From Bacillus norwichensis (GTDB lineage Bacteria > Bacillota > Bacilli > Bacillales > Bacillaceae_C): a DNA stretch of 64,000 nt. The notes beneath the pieces were generated by a model. It was not told the origin of the DNA. It saw only the letters and a program-made list of their open reading frames with translations, and searched no databases. The DNA is taken from positions 1 to 64,000 of the forward strand of contig NZ_JACSPV010000017.1 of NCBI RefSeq assembly GCF_014836955.1, given 5' to 3'. The position numbers and the translations under genes are program-made. Below, one piece after another: positions 1 to 8,741 of this stretch (position 1 is the first letter of the stretch; each line of letters begins with the position of its first letter).

Positions 1-561
1 GCATACGATATTGAGCATAGGGTATTGGTTATGACGACGGAGCAGCTTGCTGCGGCAGTACATCGCCATTCACCGGAGGAGACTACGATGGAAGAGTCGT
101 TTAAAGGGTTTGCATTGAGCGCGCGAGCAACGCTGGAACCGCCAAATTATGCTTATATTGATTATGATCAGATTGAGTCGGATGTTGTAGGTTATGAAGA
201 ATTTGAGGAGGTTTACCAAGATATCCGGGATGAGGGGAAACAAGATATTTTGCAGTTGTTTGGCTATCCCACGTCTCAGCATGATGATGAGGAGTACGAA
301 GCGGCACTAAGACTTCTTACTGGCCAAGATTATGACTACAACAAGGACTCAGCTTTGAACCAAATTACAAAGAAGCTTGGAGGAGATAAGGATAAGGCGA
401 AGCAGGAGATCGAGGATATTGTGATGCTGCTCGAGATCGATACAGATGATGACGTCGGATTTTGCTGGTGGGATGCGGGAGTATTACATTATTTTATTCG
501 CAAAGAAGATTTGCTGGCAGGGCGATTTGACCGTACATATTGTTCGCTTTATTCCAGCTAA
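1..561 (+). CDS. DUF1963 (YwqG-like) protein, 5' end cut by window
   Basis: The reading frame is open to the first base of the window, so this is the C-terminal part of a longer gene; the TTG and ATG codons near bases 25-31 are probably internal. Visible features match the YwqG/DUF1963 family: a GYPTSQHDDEEYEA segment, and a C-terminal region with LLEIDTDDDVGFCWWDAG followed by a YFIRKEDL-type block near the end. Family members are usually about 250-270 residues, so roughly a third is missing. The biochemical function of the family is unknown. The family call comes from recalled motifs and is fairly secure; the full length cannot be judged. Confidence 0.7.
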   Translation, partial: AYDIEHRVLVMTTEQLAAAVHRHSPEETTMEESFKGFALSARATLEPPNYAYIDYDQIESDVVGYEEFEEVYQDIRDEGKQDILQLFGYPTSQHDDEEYEAALRLLTGQDYDYNKDSALNQITKKLGGDKDKAKQEIEDIVMLLEIDTDDDVGFCWWDAGVLHYFIRKEDLLAGRFDRTYCSLYSS

Positions 562-854
562 ACAGGTAACACGTACCTTGCTTTTGCAAAAAAGATGATC
601 TAAAGAATTGTGAAATTAACTCAGTTATTATGATAAAACCTATATTATTCGTTATTAAATATAATCTTCAATAAGAAATTAAAAAAGTAAATCGAATGAT
701 GCCAATACTTTTTTATGTAGATGTCTTGAAAGAAATTAAAAAAACGTGATAATATGGTTAAATCAGTGTGTAGAGATATTGGTCTTTTTTGGCCAAAAAT
801 ATATGTCTCGCGATACGTCTACCATATGAAATATTATTTGTGGAGATGATCAAT

Positions 855-1352
855 ATGCACGAGGAAACAAGATTACCGAGAAATGGAAAAGAATTTGTAT
901 TATTCTTAGCCATCATTTCAATACTTTCAGTCAACATTATCGCACCTCTTATTATGGGATTTAAATTTGGATTCAGTAAAGAAGTGTATTTTGAAACCAT
1001 ACAAGTAATTCCCTTTGTATGGGTTTGTGTCGTCTTATTGGTGACACTTGTTGTAAATCCAATTGTTAATAAACTTGTCCAAAAGTTTATTGAACCTACG
1101 GACAGTTTTAATGCAAGAGTATTATTCACGATATTATTTAGTGTGACCATTCTGTCCATTTTACTGACAGTTATCGGATCTTGGATTGGCATGAGAGGCA
1201 TTAGTTTGGAACCGATTCAAACGTTCTTTTATGATTGGCCACGTAACTTTTTCATCGCATTTTGGGTTGAAATTTTGATCGCACAGCCGATAGCAAGATT
1301 TGCAATGAAAAAATTACATGCAGTTCAGGTACGTAAAGCTGTAAATGTGTAG
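855..1352 (+). CDS. DUF2798-type small membrane protein
   Basis: A protein of 165 residues with four hydrophobic segments in two similar halves, each resembling a DUF2798 unit (first half around LFLAIISILSVNIIAPLIMG, second half around ARVLFTILFSVTILSILLT). It should sit in the cytoplasmic membrane; its role is unknown. I start it at ATG 855 because a GGAG sits about nine bases upstream. The longer frame from 789 and an in-frame ATG at 846 lack a suitably spaced binding site. It appears to stand alone, flanked by a terminator-like hairpin downstream. Confidence 0.65.
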   Translation: MHEETRLPRNGKEFVLFLAIISILSVNIIAPLIMGFKFGFSKEVYFETIQVIPFVWVCVVLLVTLVVNPIVNKLVQKFIEPTDSFNARVLFTILFSVTILSILLTVIGSWIGMRGISLEPIQTFFYDWPRNFFIAFWVEILIAQPIARFAMKKLHAVQVRKAVNV

Positions 1353-1369
1353 CAAATAAACAAGTTAGT

Positions 1370-1407
1370 AGCCGATTGGTTTTAATAAAAAATCAATAGG
1401 CTTTTTC
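1370..1407 (+). terminator. Rho-independent terminator after the DUF2798 gene
   Basis: AGCCGATTG pairs imperfectly with CAATAGGCT across an A/T-rich loop and is followed by TTTTTCTT. It lies 18 bases after the stop codon. Confidence 0.6.
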
Positions 1408-1635
1408 TTATAGGAAAATGTAAGTATTATTCATACAGTATGTCAGCTAAAGAGGATGATAGGTATATTTTATATTTAAAAATCAATCTTCAACCATTTG
1501 TCGTTTTTCCGTAGGGAAAATTGTTCTCTTTCTTTATATTAAGAGCTATTTGGTCCAAGACTTCCCCTTTTGAACTTTTTGAATGTTAGTTGTATAGTAT
1601 AATAATGAAGTGTACAAAAAATTAATAATCGTTTA

Positions 1636-1800
1636 TGAACTGGAAAACTGTAGCTAGGGTTCCGCTATTTATTAAGGTCTGTGACCGAGGGCTACATCTT
1701 TTACAAAATGTAAAAGGCACCTATTGACATAAAAGGTCCGAGGGGAAAGGTTCAGCGTATTTGGTATGCGTTGAATTCTTTCCTTTTGGACTTTTTCTAT
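1636..1800 (+). ncRNA. ykkC-family variant riboswitch (probably NDP-sensing) with terminator
   Basis: The ykkC core is readable: GTAGC at 1650 pairs with GCTAC at 1691-1695, enclosing CTAGGGTTCCG and the GGTCTGTGACCGA block. Downstream lies CACCTATTGACATAAAAGGTCCGA, comparable to the conserved 3' part of ykkC RNAs. The 3' strand (from about 1734) can instead form a long terminator hairpin with 1776-1791, with an inner TTCAGCGTAT/ATGCGTTGAA stem, followed by TTTTTCTATTTT. Terminator and aptamer compete for the same strand, which fits an ON switch. ykkC subtype 2c RNAs, reported to bind ADP, dADP, CDP and dCDP, lie upstream of Nudix genes, and a Nudix gene follows here. Class assignment is strong; exact subtype is inferred. 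Confidence 0.75.
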
Positions 1801-1820
1801 TTTAAAGGAGGTTTAATGGT

Positions 1821-2261
1821 ATGAAGAGAATTGATGAATTAAAAGCTGGAGTTGCTGTTATTATTTTCAATGAAGAGAATCAAGTTTTGTTACAGAAAAG
1901 AGCTGATGTAGGGCTATGGGGTATTCCTTCAGGACATATAGAAATAGGGGAAACAGTTTCTGAGGCAGCTATCAGGGAAGTTAAAGAGGAAACTAATTTG
2001 GATATAAGAATTAAAAAGCTGATTGGTGTTTATTCTGATGTTCATTCACAAATTTTTACTTATCCAAATGGTAAAGTAGTTCATTTTATAACATCTTGTT
2101 TTCTAGCTGAAATTACAGGTGGAGAACTTAGATGTAATTCAGATGAATCACTTGAAATCAAATTTTTTGGACAAGAAGACCTACCAAAGAACCTATTGAA
2201 AATGCATCCTAAATGGTTAGAGGATGCGCTTGCTCAAAGAGATTTGGCTTTCATTCGGTAG
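1821..2261 (+). CDS. Nudix hydrolase
   Basis: A 146-residue single-domain Nudix protein. The Nudix box spans residues 38-60, with G38, E44, R52-E53 and E56-E57 in the GX5EX7REUXEE pattern that binds Mg2+ for cleaving nucleoside diphosphate-X substrates; the usual final glycine is Asn59. The GLWGIPSGHIE context is typical of MutT-like members. AAAGGAGGT lies just upstream of the ATG. It is the only gene behind the ykkC-variant riboswitch, so its substrate may be a nucleotide related to the sensed ligand. The exact substrate cannot be read from sequence. Confidence 0.9.
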   Translation: MKRIDELKAGVAVIIFNEENQVLLQKRADVGLWGIPSGHIEIGETVSEAAIREVKEETNLDIRIKKLIGVYSDVHSQIFTYPNGKVVHFITSCFLAEITGGELRCNSDESLEIKFFGQEDLPKNLLKMHPKWLEDALAQRDLAFIR

Positions 2262-2530
2262 AATCCTCATTGAGATAAAGAGGGCTTTTCTATCATTAGC
2301 TGGATGAAGGGTAATAATGTCGTGAATAATCTTCGTTCAAGGATGCGATTTTTGAAAAAACTTCAGCTTTAATATGACTCTATTGCCCTGTTTCGATAAG
2401 ATAGGTATAGTTCAATATCCACACCATAAAAATTCAGTCAACGTTGTTGTGAGCTAGAACCATATATTTTGTTTTGAAAAAAGGGATAAATGAGTTTTGA
2501 AGGAACGAACAGCTTTCCTTATTTTAACAT

Positions 2531-2746
2531 CAGCAGAAGTCCCCCACTTCTGTAAGTGGTGAGATGAATTTATATTGGTATTCCATTCATTAGGGTTTAA
2601 ACCCTAATGAATAAATTTAAAGCCTACGGCGGATGCCATAGATTTTCAGAGGATTGCGGAACTCGATAAAAACTGGACGCAAATAAGCCAAGGTGCATTT
2701 GATTCTCTAAGATTCTAGTTCCCCGCGGCTATCCGCGGGGAACTTC
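2531..2746 (+). repeat. Family-1 structured repeat, copy A, with terminal palindrome
   Basis: About 190 bp related to copies at 9450, 16108, 24160, 26547, 33613 (reverse), 46121 (fragment) and 63271 (reverse). It contains the CCACTT/AAGTGG hairpin near 2549-2565, an ATTCATTAGGG/CCCTAATGAAT stem, a GATTTTCAGAGG block and GACGCAAATAAGCCAAGGTGCATTTGAT. It ends with a perfect palindrome at about 2717-2746 (AGTTCCCCGCGG, loop CTAT, CCGCGGGGAACT) with no U-tract after it. The rest of the 540-base gap between genes (2262-2530 and 2747-2801) shows only a weak CCTC/GAGG hairpin after the Nudix gene. Confidence 0.75.
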
Positions 2747-2801
2747 ATTCTGAATCTAATTCCCCTTTAAGCACGCTGAGATACGGTAAATAAAAGCTTC
2801 A

Positions 2802-3146
2802 CTACAATTTGATCAATACTTCCGTGCCGTCCTGAGCCTGGACATCGACTAGTACTGTTCCTTTGCAATGTTGCAACTCTTTTATGAGCTGTCTGATCGC
2901 TTGCTGCGTGCTTCGATTTTCGAGAATTGACAGCATGATATCACTCACAAACTGGTTGCTGTCCGAATCAAAATCAGCCTTCCGGCTCGAGTGCTCATCT
3001 GCATGTCTGTCTTGCTTCTTTAGCCAACCCTTCACTTTGTGTTGAACTAAATTGGAAGTCAGGATTCCGCTTCCCATGCGCAATATGGCATAAGGGATCG
3101 GAATTGTAAAAGAGTGCTCTTTGCTCTTAACTCTCACAATCATCAT
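2802..3146 (-). CDS. Hypothetical protein, third gene of DUF2089 operon
   Basis: A 114-residue protein that I do not recognise as a named family. The N-terminal part (IVRVKSKEHSFTIPIPYAILR) resembles the short basic segments seen next to SHOCT-like and YvlB-like proteins; the middle is polar and the C-terminus (TVLVDVQAQDGTEVLIKL) looks like a small beta structure. No signal peptide or membrane helix is evident. It starts six bases after the stop of the preceding gene, so it is surely co-transcribed with the DUF2089 regulator. Two ATG codons are adjacent; the first is used here. Function unknown. Confidence 0.6.
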   Translation of the reverse strand: MMIVRVKSKEHSFTIPIPYAILRMGSGILTSNLVQHKVKGWLKKQDRHADEHSSRKADFDSDSNQFVSDIMLSILENRSTQQAIRQLIKELQHCKGTVLVDVQAQDGTEVLIKL

Positions 3147-3152
3147 GATCTA

Positions 3153-3566
3153 TCACTCAATCACTACGGTGACGGTATCCTTTTCACCGGATTGGATGTC
3201 AATGATTTGCCCGTCAAGCTCGTTTTCGATTGCATCAATCATCAGATCGATATCGATATCCTTCACATATTTCGCAGCTTGTGGAATATTGGACGCAATG
3301 CTGTGCCCCGCTCCGAGAACAGCCTTCACCAGTTTAATGGGTAAATTGATGTTGACATTATCATTTTCTTGGGATGTTACCCGTATTTTCAACGTTTTGT
3401 CTAAATAACCGTTGGATGTTGATGATAGTTTCTTTGAGTAATCGGGTTTTGAGGTATGAGCCGTTTCCTTCTCCTTCAGTGCATCAATCAACTCCGAAGC
3501 TTTGTTTGGATCAATTTTACCTTCTTGCAACATAGACAGCACTTTGCTGATTTCTTCTTTCATCAT
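3153..3566 (-). CDS. SHOCT/YvlB-like N-terminal domain protein
   Basis: The N-terminus (EEISKVLSMLQEGKIDPNKASELIDAL) is the short helical SHOCT-like segment found in YvlB-type proteins. A polar linker follows, then a region rich in beta strands with QENDNVNINLPIKLVKAVLGAG, and a C-terminal ELDGQIIDIQSGEKDTVTVVIE strand pair. This resembles adhesin-like proteins linked to envelope-stress or spore-associated operons. I place the start at the ATG ATG pair (3566) because AAGGAGG lies 5-8 bases upstream; a longer frame would overlap the preceding stop. It is the middle gene of the operon. Role unknown. Confidence 0.65.
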   Translation of the reverse strand: MMKEEISKVLSMLQEGKIDPNKASELIDALKEKETAHTSKPDYSKKLSSTSNGYLDKTLKIRVTSQENDNVNINLPIKLVKAVLGAGHSIASNIPQAAKYVKDIDIDLMIDAIENELDGQIIDIQSGEKDTVTVVIE

Positions 3567-3576
3567 TTCTTCCTCC

Positions 3577-3942
3577 TTAATCATCTTTCAACATTTTGAC
3601 CGCTTCATCCGCAGTGATTTCACCATTCTCTAACATGGAAATAATCTTCTTCTCATCGACTTCCGGCTTCTTCTGTGTATCGTATCCAAGGGCCGTAATG
3701 ATGTCATTGAGCTTGCCGCGCACCGTCGGATAAGATATGCCGAGCTCTTTCTCCACTTCCTTTATGTTACCTCTATTCACAAGAAAGGTGATCACAAAAT
3801 GGAGTTGTTCTGGCGAGAGTAGAGCCAGCTTTGATAATTCAAACGTGTTTTCAATCGTTGTCCTGCAATGTCCACATTCAAGCTTGACGGCGTGCAGTGG
3901 ATTGTCGCATACAGGACACTGTGTGATAATAGGATATTTCAT
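3577..3942 (-). CDS. DUF2089 family zinc-ribbon/HTH regulator
   Basis: A 121-residue DUF2089 protein. Cys9, Cys12, Cys23 and Cys26 form a zinc ribbon. This is followed by a sigma-70 region 4-like helix-turn-helix (SPEQLHFVITFLVNRGNIKE... SYPTVRGKLNDIITALGY). The C-terminus (EKKIISMLENGEITADEAVKML) is another SHOCT-like helix similar to that of the next gene. It is likely a DNA-binding or anti-sigma-like regulator of its own operon; the family is not well characterised. AAAGGAG precedes the ATG, and it is the first gene of a three-gene minus-strand unit. Confidence 0.8.
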   Translation of the reverse strand: MKYPIITQCPVCDNPLHAVKLECGHCRTTIENTFELSKLALLSPEQLHFVITFLVNRGNIKEVEKELGISYPTVRGKLNDIITALGYDTQKKPEVDEKKIISMLENGEITADEAVKMLKDD

Positions 3943-4411
3943 ACTCGACTCCTTTCTTTTCTTGCATTATAGATCAATATATTAAATTTGTAAATGAAAA
4001 AACTTAATTATTTTAATTCGATAATTAATTTCATTGATTATGTGAGTTGATAAATTAAATATTTTAAAAAACCATTTAAAAAAGTCTCGACGAGTCGATA
4101 GGGATGGCGCTCAGTTTCAGTCCGGTCCAACCCTACTGATCATTAGGACGCTTTTTATTTTGGACTGATTTATGGAAAATGCAGCTCGAAAGTGATGATC
4201 AGTCAAAGTCTAATTTTAAGAATTCAATCGTGCAAACAGAATATTTTATGCTTATACGATGGTTCGGAAGCTTAGTGCTTGGTAAAAGGAAGGATGTCTG
4301 TTCCAATAACACTGAAAAACACAAACGATCCTCTTAGAATTCTGATTTTTTGTTCATTTCAAGTCGAACTTTATTTTAAAAGAACAGTATGATAGTATAT
4401 TAACATAAAAT

Positions 4412-4426
4412 GACCGATAGTCGGTC
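4412..4426 (+). promoter_or_regulatory. Palindromic operator before the TetR gene
   Basis: GACCGA-TAG-TCGGTC is a perfect inverted repeat 21 bases upstream of the TetR start, just after a TATGATAGTATATTA promoter-like stretch. The position fits autorepression. The remaining gap 3943-4411 is A/T rich and shows no gene. Confidence 0.7.
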
Positions 4427-4447
4427 TATTATGGGGAGTTGTATCAA

Positions 4448-5095
4448 ATGAGAGTAACAAAAAAAGCCGAGGAGCGCAGAAACGAAATACTTGATGCAGC
4501 GGATGAGCTTTTTGGTCAGAAGGGTTTTGACGGGACAACTACAAAAGATATTCTCGAAAAGGTAGGTATTGCGCGCGGAACATTGTATCACCATTTTAAG
4601 TCGAAGGAGGATATTATGGATGCGCTGATTGAGCGCTATAATATCCGTCTTTTGGGAGCGGCACAGAAAATTGCTGCAAACAAGAGCATACCTATAGTTG
4701 AGCGTATTATCCGTGTTGTTATGGCGCTGAACATAAACGGCAAAAGCAGTACAGAAATTATGGAGCACATTCATCAGCCGCAGAACGCGCTTATGCATCA
4801 AAAAATACAAAAAGTCATCATCACCGATGTCCCGCCGATATTGACGGAGATTATTCAAGAAGGAATTGTGCAGGGAATATTCAATACGCCGTTTCCATAT
4901 GAGTGCATGGAAATGGTTGTAATTTATGCAACGACAGTTTTTGATGGCGATATGGTTGCTATGACAAACGAGGAACGCTTTTCACGAATGCTTGCTTTTA
5001 TCTGTAATGTAGAAAGGCTGCTTGGTGCTGAAAAGGGAAGTTTGATGGATACTTTGAAAATGTTTGGGATGGAAGAAGGAGACAACGATGGATAA
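4448..5095 (+). CDS. TetR/AcrR family transcriptional regulator
   Basis: 215 residues with a standard TetR N-terminal helix-turn-helix: RRNEILDAADELFGQKGFD, then TTTKDILEKVGIARGTLYHHFKSKEDIM. The C-terminal helical region would bind an unknown ligand. ATG 4448 is preferred over TTG 4439 because GGGGAG lies nine bases upstream of it. The palindrome at 4412-4426 is the likely operator. The two ABC transporter genes downstream are the probable targets, so this should be the local repressor of that exporter. The stop lies next to a decayed gene. Confidence 0.88.
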   Translation: MRVTKKAEERRNEILDAADELFGQKGFDGTTTKDILEKVGIARGTLYHHFKSKEDIMDALIERYNIRLLGAAQKIAANKSIPIVERIIRVVMALNINGKSSTEIMEHIHQPQNALMHQKIQKVIITDVPPILTEIIQEGIVQGIFNTPFPYECMEMVVIYATTVFDGDMVAMTNEERFSRMLAFICNVERLLGAEKGSLMDTLKMFGMEEGDNDG

Positions 5096-5330
5096 CTTGG
5101 TGAAATCTTTCAAAAAATTTCTTCTGCTATGGCCGGGTTAGCTTGTTTCCGTTATAGGAGGAGGTCTTTGCTGACAGTGTGGGAAAAATCACCGGTACGG
5201 TAGCGGTAGGGGAACAGGATTCCTTTTTATAATTGCAGGAATTTTACTATATGTAATATCAGTCATCCTATACAACTTAAAGTCGGTGAAAAAGCTTGAA
5301 CAAAGAGGTGACTTATGTATTACAGAATAA
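5088..5330 (+). pseudogene. Decayed small membrane protein gene between tetR and the ABC permease
   Basis: ATG 5088 overlaps the tetR stop and opens a frame (MDNLVKSFKKFLLLWPG) that hits TAG after 17 codons. After a break, a second frame from about 5212 reads GTGFLFIIAGILLYVISVI, a hydrophobic helix, followed by NLKSVKKLEQRGD. Together they look like a small two-helix membrane protein broken by a stop and a frameshift. Such small genes occur in related tetR-ABC cassettes. No original function can be given, and I cannot exclude that it is just an untranslated spacer. Confidence 0.5.
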
Positions 5331-7633
5331 TTCGAAATGATATTTTAAAAAGCAAATTGATTACATTTACAACTATGATATTTGTTACTGTAGCAGCTGC
5401 GCTTGTTGCTCTCTCAGCGATACTTGTTGTAAATCTTTCGGGTGCGATAGACACACTCATGAAGCAGGCGAAAACTCCGCATTTTATGCAGATGCATTCA
5501 GGTGATATTGATACTGAACGACTTGCGAATTTCGCGGACCAGAATAGCCAGGTCGATGAATTTCAGGTGAATGAATTTCTCAATGTTGATGGCGCGAAGA
5601 TTGTAATTGAAGGAACTTCGCTTGCAAATAATATTCAAGACAATGGCTTTAGCACACAAAGCGAGAAATTTGATTATCTTCTGGATCTGGGCGGAGAAGT
5701 TATAACTGTATTAGATGGTGAGATTTATGTTCCAGTGGGATACATGAAGGATGGAACTGCAAAAGTTGGTGACACGCTAGTAATAGACAGAAAAAAGTTT
5801 ACTGTTGCAGGGTTCTTACGCGATTCACAAATGAATTCATTGCTTGCCTCTTCCAAAAGGTTTCTTGTAAGCGAAAATGATTATGCAGCAATAAAAGATT
5901 TCGGAAATACCGAATATTTGATTGAGTTCAGATTAAAGGACTTATCCGCGATTAGCACATTCGAGGCTGCATACACTTCCGCAGGGCTTGAAGCAAACGG
6001 GCCGACTATCACATATCCACTTTTTAAAATGCTTAATGCCATTTCCGATGGCTTGATGATTGCTGTCATCCTTCTTCTGAGTGCACTTGTCGTAGCAATC
6101 GCATTGATGTGCATACGTTTTACGCTCTTAGCGAAAATCGAAGACGATTACCGCGAAATAGGTGTGATGAAAGCAATGGGGCTGCGCGTTTCTGACTTAA
6201 AAAAGATTTATCTTGTGAAATATGCTGCGATCGCGGCAGTTGGTTCTATTTTCGGATTGGGACTTTCGCTTGTGTTCAGAGGTATGCTTCTTGAAAATAT
6301 CCGGCTTTACATGGGAGAAAGTGATCATTATTTTTCTGCTTTTTTATGCGGAATAATCGGTATACTATTTATGTTTTTTGCAATTATTCTCTATGTGAAC
6401 GGAGTGCTGAGACGCTTTCGAAAAATATCTGCCACCGAAGCTATTCACTTTGGCACTTCACAGGAGAAAACACTGGGGGCCAAGCGTTTTACTCTGAGTG
6501 ACAACAGGCTTTTTAACATAAATATTTTTCTCGGTATCAAAGATGTTCTTACAAGGAAAAAACTGTACGTCACAATGCTTGTAGTGCTGATGATTTCAAT
6601 ATTTATCATTATTGTTCCGCAAAACTTGTATAACACCATCTCCTCAAAAAGCTTCACCACATATATGGGGATAGGGAATAGCGATATGCGTATTGACATT
6701 CAGCAGACCGATCATATGTCTAAAAAGGCTGAGGAAATCATAAATACAATGAGCAACGATCATGCGATTTCGAAGTATGCTGTGCTAACAACAAAACCGT
6801 TTAACATGAGGTTGGAGGACGGTACGAAGGAAAGGTTAAAAATAGAGCTTGGCGACCATTCGAAATTTCCAGTTGATTATTCTGAGGGCGCTGCCCCCGC
6901 CTCAAAAGATGAAATTGCGCTTTCGGCCATGAATGCCGATGAACTAAATAAAAAAGTCGGCGACATCATTACTCTGGAAAATAAGGGAGAGGAAAGGAAT
7001 CTCACGGTCAGTGGCATTTATTCCGACATAACCAATGGAGGGAAAACAGCAAAGGCTGTTTTTACCGATAATTCTGTCGATATTATGTGGTACGTGATCA
7101 GTGTTGAGTTTTCAGATCCATCACTTATCGGCAATAAGGTTTCGGAATACGCGGATAGATTTGATTATGCGAAGGTCTCAGATATTGATGAGTATATTGA
7201 ACAGACATACGGATCAACAATCGACTCCATTCGAAAGGCTTCTTTTGCCTCAATTGTCGTTGCGCTGATGATTACGGTTTTGGTTACGCTTTTGTTTATG
7301 AAAATGCTTCTTGCAAAGGACAGATACTCCATCGCTGTAATGAAATCGTTTGGTTTTACAAATTTTGATATTACAGTGCAGTATATTGCACGTTCGGTTT
7401 TTATTCTACTTGTTGGAGTTGTTTTTGGAACGCTTCTTGCCAACACACTTGGAGAGATGCTTGCAGGAGCGGTGATTTCATCATTCGGAGCGTCGACGTT
7501 TAAGTTTGTTGTCGATCCACTTTCTGCTTATCTGTTAAGCCCGTTAATGATGATCTGTTCAGTAATTATTGCAACCATTATCGGCACATTAGGCGCGGGA
7601 CAAATAAAAATAGCCCAAAATATGAAGGAGTAA
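5315..7633 (+). CDS. ABC transporter permease, FtsX/MacB type
   Basis: 772 residues with two FtsX-type permease units. The topology is an N-terminal helix at about 16-40, an extracytoplasmic core domain (about 45-240), three helices at about 245-370, another helix at about 410-435, a second extracytoplasmic domain, and three C-terminal helices (about 640-765). Each membrane block contains the FtsX-typical cytoplasmic segment (YREIGVMKAMGL and YSIAVMKSFGF). This layout is that of exporters for antimicrobial peptides or lipids in Firmicutes. AAAGAGGTGA precedes the ATG. It abuts the ATPase gene with no spacing. The substrate is unknown; the TetR context suggests detoxification. Confidence 0.88.
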   Translation: MYYRIIRNDILKSKLITFTTMIFVTVAAALVALSAILVVNLSGAIDTLMKQAKTPHFMQMHSGDIDTERLANFADQNSQVDEFQVNEFLNVDGAKIVIEGTSLANNIQDNGFSTQSEKFDYLLDLGGEVITVLDGEIYVPVGYMKDGTAKVGDTLVIDRKKFTVAGFLRDSQMNSLLASSKRFLVSENDYAAIKDFGNTEYLIEFRLKDLSAISTFEAAYTSAGLEANGPTITYPLFKMLNAISDGLMIAVILLLSALVVAIALMCIRFTLLAKIEDDYREIGVMKAMGLRVSDLKKIYLVKYAAIAAVGSIFGLGLSLVFRGMLLENIRLYMGESDHYFSAFLCGIIGILFMFFAIILYVNGVLRRFRKISATEAIHFGTSQEKTLGAKRFTLSDNRLFNINIFLGIKDVLTRKKLYVTMLVVLMISIFIIIVPQNLYNTISSKSFTTYMGIGNSDMRIDIQQTDHMSKKAEEIINTMSNDHAISKYAVLTTKPFNMRLEDGTKERLKIELGDHSKFPVDYSEGAAPASKDEIALSAMNADELNKKVGDIITLENKGEERNLTVSGIYSDITNGGKTAKAVFTDNSVDIMWYVISVEFSDPSLIGNKVSEYADRFDYAKVSDIDEYIEQTYGSTIDSIRKASFASIVVALMITVLVTLLFMKMLLAKDRYSIAVMKSFGFTNFDITVQYIARSVFILLVGVVFGTLLANTLGEMLAGAVISSFGASTFKFVVDPLSAYLLSPLMMICSVIIATIIGTLGAGQIKIAQNMKE

Positions 7634-8395
7634 ATGATGAAGAAGATGATTATCGGTGAAAGTATAGTAAAATCTTTCGGGACAGGTAATGAAAAGCACC
7701 TTGTTTTAAATGGCGTGTCCGCCTGCATAAACGAAGGAGATTTTGTTTCAGTTATGGGGCCTTCGGGCTCAGGGAAATCAACATTGATGTATGCGCTGAG
7801 TGGGATGGATGGAATTGACAGTGGAAAGGTATCTTTTGCAGGCAGGGATCTATCAAAGCTGAGTGAAAATGAGCTTGCTGATTTACGCAGAACCAAAATG
7901 GGTTTTATTTTTCAGCAGCCGACTTTGCTTAAAAACCTGAACATTCTCGATAACATTATTCTTCCTTCCATGCGGGATAACCGAAAAAATGCTGCGGGGA
8001 TTATAAAAAAAGCAAGAGTGCTTATGAATAAGGTTGGGATTGCAGAATTGGAAAAGCGTGATATTACTCAGGTATCAGGAGGGCAGCTTCAGCGAGCAGG
8101 GATTTGCCGTGCACTGATTAGTAATCCAAAAGTCATTTTCGGTGACGAACCGACTGGAGCGCTTAACTCTAAAGCCGCAGAGGAAATTATGGACATTATT
8201 TCTGAAATTAATAAAGAAGGTACAACAGTTATACTTGTGACTCATGACGCAAAAATTGCAGCTAGGACTGAGCGCATTATGTTTATGGGGGACGGGAAAA
8301 TCGTGAGCGAAATGCGGTTCGAAAAATTCACTGGAACAGATATGGATGACAGAATGGCAAAAGTCACGGAAAAAATGCGGGAAATCGGAATATAG
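7634..8395 (+). CDS. ABC transporter ATP-binding protein (MacB/LolD type)
   Basis: 253 residues. Walker A GPSGSGKST lies at residues 42-50, the Q-loop in FIFQQPTLL, the signature VSGGQLQRAGI from 147, Walker B KVIFGDEP at about 166-173, and the H-loop in VILVTHDAKIA. The DEPTGALNS variant is usual for ATPases paired with FtsX-type permeases. The ATG directly follows the permease TAA, so the two are translationally linked. It should power the 772-residue permease. The C-terminal extension after the H-loop (DMDDRMAKVTEKMREIG) is short and unremarkable. Confidence 0.92.
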   Translation: MMKKMIIGESIVKSFGTGNEKHLVLNGVSACINEGDFVSVMGPSGSGKSTLMYALSGMDGIDSGKVSFAGRDLSKLSENELADLRRTKMGFIFQQPTLLKNLNILDNIILPSMRDNRKNAAGIIKKARVLMNKVGIAELEKRDITQVSGGQLQRAGICRALISNPKVIFGDEPTGALNSKAAEEIMDIISEINKEGTTVILVTHDAKIAARTERIMFMGDGKIVSEMRFEKFTGTDMDDRMAKVTEKMREIGI

Positions 8396-8741
8396 TAGGC
8401 TGTTTACGAATGACATGATTTTGGTTCAATGTGAGATTTATAGAATAAGGTTTTCTGTCAATCCTGTTGTTCTAAATCCATACATCAAAAGGATAAGAAA
8501 TCTCTATGCATTGAGAGTGGATTTGTGAAAAAATTTCTCGAAATGATCATTTGCTGCTCCAGCGCTTTCAATGTACAGAATTGAGACTACTATGGGAAGT
8601 ATGAAACAATTGCGGTTGCTCCCAAAGATAAAAAAATAAGTGAGCTACAATAGAGTAATTCTTTTATTTGAAGAATAAACACAAAGTAATGTAGAAGCGA
8701 TTTCCTATGAAAAATTATCAGGATGATTCGCGAGGAATGGA

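Noticed and set aside
758-1201. 147-codon minus-strand frame opposite the DUF2798 gene
   Set aside because: The plus-strand frame has the family match, membrane helices and ribosome site; the minus frame has none.
2531-2746. CRISPR array or IS insertion at the repeat loci
   Set aside because: Copies are dispersed, not regularly spaced, in both orientations, with no cas or transposase gene; they are treated as a dispersed repeat family.
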